A DNA stretch of 6,581 bases from Alphaproteobacteria bacterium (lineage in GTDB: Bacteria; Pseudomonadota; Alphaproteobacteria; Rhizobiales; Aestuariivirgaceae), in contig JAPLOT010000164.1 of NCBI GenBank assembly GCA_026400595.1, positions 1-6,581 of the forward strand, read 5' to 3'. Position 1 is the stretch's first letter. Every line of letters starts with the position of its first letter. The position numbers and the translations under genes were made by a program. Below the pieces are notes generated by a model. That model had not been told where the DNA came from. It saw nothing but the letters and a program-made list of their open reading frames with translations, and did no database searches. Below, one piece after another: positions 6,111-6,581 of the stretch.

Positions 6111-6581
6111 GTGCTGAACCGCGGAAACTCGGCCGATCCGGAGTCGCTCGATCCGCACAAGACGTCGACGACCTATGAAGCAAACATTCTCCGCGACCTT
6201 TTCACCGGCCTTGCGGCGCAGAACGCCAAGGCCGAAGTCGTTCCGGGTGCCGCCGAGAGCTGGTCAAAGTCGGCAGACGGCAAGACCTACACCTTCAAGC
6301 TGCGCGCCGACGGCAAGTGGTCGGACGGATCGCCCGTGACCGCGCATGATTTCGTCTTCGCGTGGCAGCGCCTGGTCAATCCCGAGACCGCCGCCGAATA
6401 TGCCTACATGCTGGCACCCGTGGTGAATGCCGAAGACATCACCGCCGGCAAGAAGAAGCCCGAGGAGCTCGGCATCAAGGCCATCGACGACATGACCCTC
6501 GAGGTGCAACTAAGCGCGCCGACGCCCTACTTCCTCGAGATGCTGACACACCAGGCGACCTATGCGGTCAGCAAGGCCAAT
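6111..6581 (+). CDS. OppA-like peptide ABC transporter substrate-binding protein, partial and lacking signal peptide
   Basis: This is the N-terminal part of the mature region of a family 5 solute-binding protein (SBP_bac_5), which normally captures oligopeptides in the periplasm and delivers them to an Opp/Dpp-type ABC permease. From the GTG at 6111, 157 codons run off the right edge. Family marks include RGNSADPESLDPHKTS (4-19), ANILRDLFTGL (24-34), VPGAAESW (44-51), DGKTYTFKLRADGKWSDGSPVTAHDF (about 56-81), FAWQRLVNPETAAEYAYMLAP (83-103) and LGIKAIDDMTLEVQLSAPTPYFL (120-142). Family members carry a signal peptide of about 20-30 residues; none is present here. The frame is open back to 6033 but has no ATG, and the GTG has only a modest upstream AGG at 6100-6102. 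It is therefore either a 5'-truncated gene, a pseudogene or a product of misassembly; if translated from the GTG it would stay in the cytoplasm. The family call is firm, the start is not. Confidence 0.8.
   Translation, partial: MLNRGNSADPESLDPHKTSTTYEANILRDLFTGLAAQNAKAEVVPGAAESWSKSADGKTYTFKLRADGKWSDGSPVTAHDFVFAWQRLVNPETAAEYAYMLAPVVNAEDITAGKKKPEELGIKAIDDMTLEVQLSAPTPYFLEMLTHQATYAVSKAN

Overview
The window is a GC-rich bacterial chromosome segment. Its gene families suggest an alphaproteobacterium, possibly a rhizobial or hyphomicrobial relative: a NarL-type two-component pair, an HpnN-like RND/MMPL protein as found in hopanoid producers, and an OppA-type peptide-binding protein. This placement is inferred from family resemblance only; there is no rRNA or other phylogenetic marker.

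Layout. Positions 1-815 (+) hold the 3' part of a HisKA_3-type sensor histidine kinase whose sensor region lies outside the window. It is followed after 11 bp by its likely partner, a NarL/FixJ response regulator (827-1486, +). A 139-bp gap contains a perfect 15-bp palindrome. Next is a small unrecognised protein (1626-2120, +) whose strand-helix pattern resembles a response-regulator receiver without its phosphorylation residues. It converges with a PLP-dependent Cys/Met-metabolism enzyme on the minus strand (2143-3348), 22 bp away. Only 37 bp separate the start of that enzyme from the divergent HpnN-like 12-TM protein (about 3386-6064, +). The right edge (6111-6581) is the 5' part of the mature region of an OppA-like solute-binding protein that has no visible signal peptide or ATG start.

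How the genes work together. The kinase and regulator form one signalling unit, and the small receiver-like protein may belong to it. The PLP enzyme and the HpnN-like protein are divergent and may share control, but no common pathway can be read from the sequence. The OppA-like fragment looks like a separate unit joined by rearrangement.

No mobile element, CRISPR array, tRNA or rRNA was seen. The most unusual points are the putative phosphorylation-dead receiver, the HpnN-like protein that lacks the acidic residues expected in TM4 and TM10 and carries a recent 27-bp in-frame tandem duplication, the altered active-site loops of the PLP enzyme, and the abrupt junction near 6016-6110.
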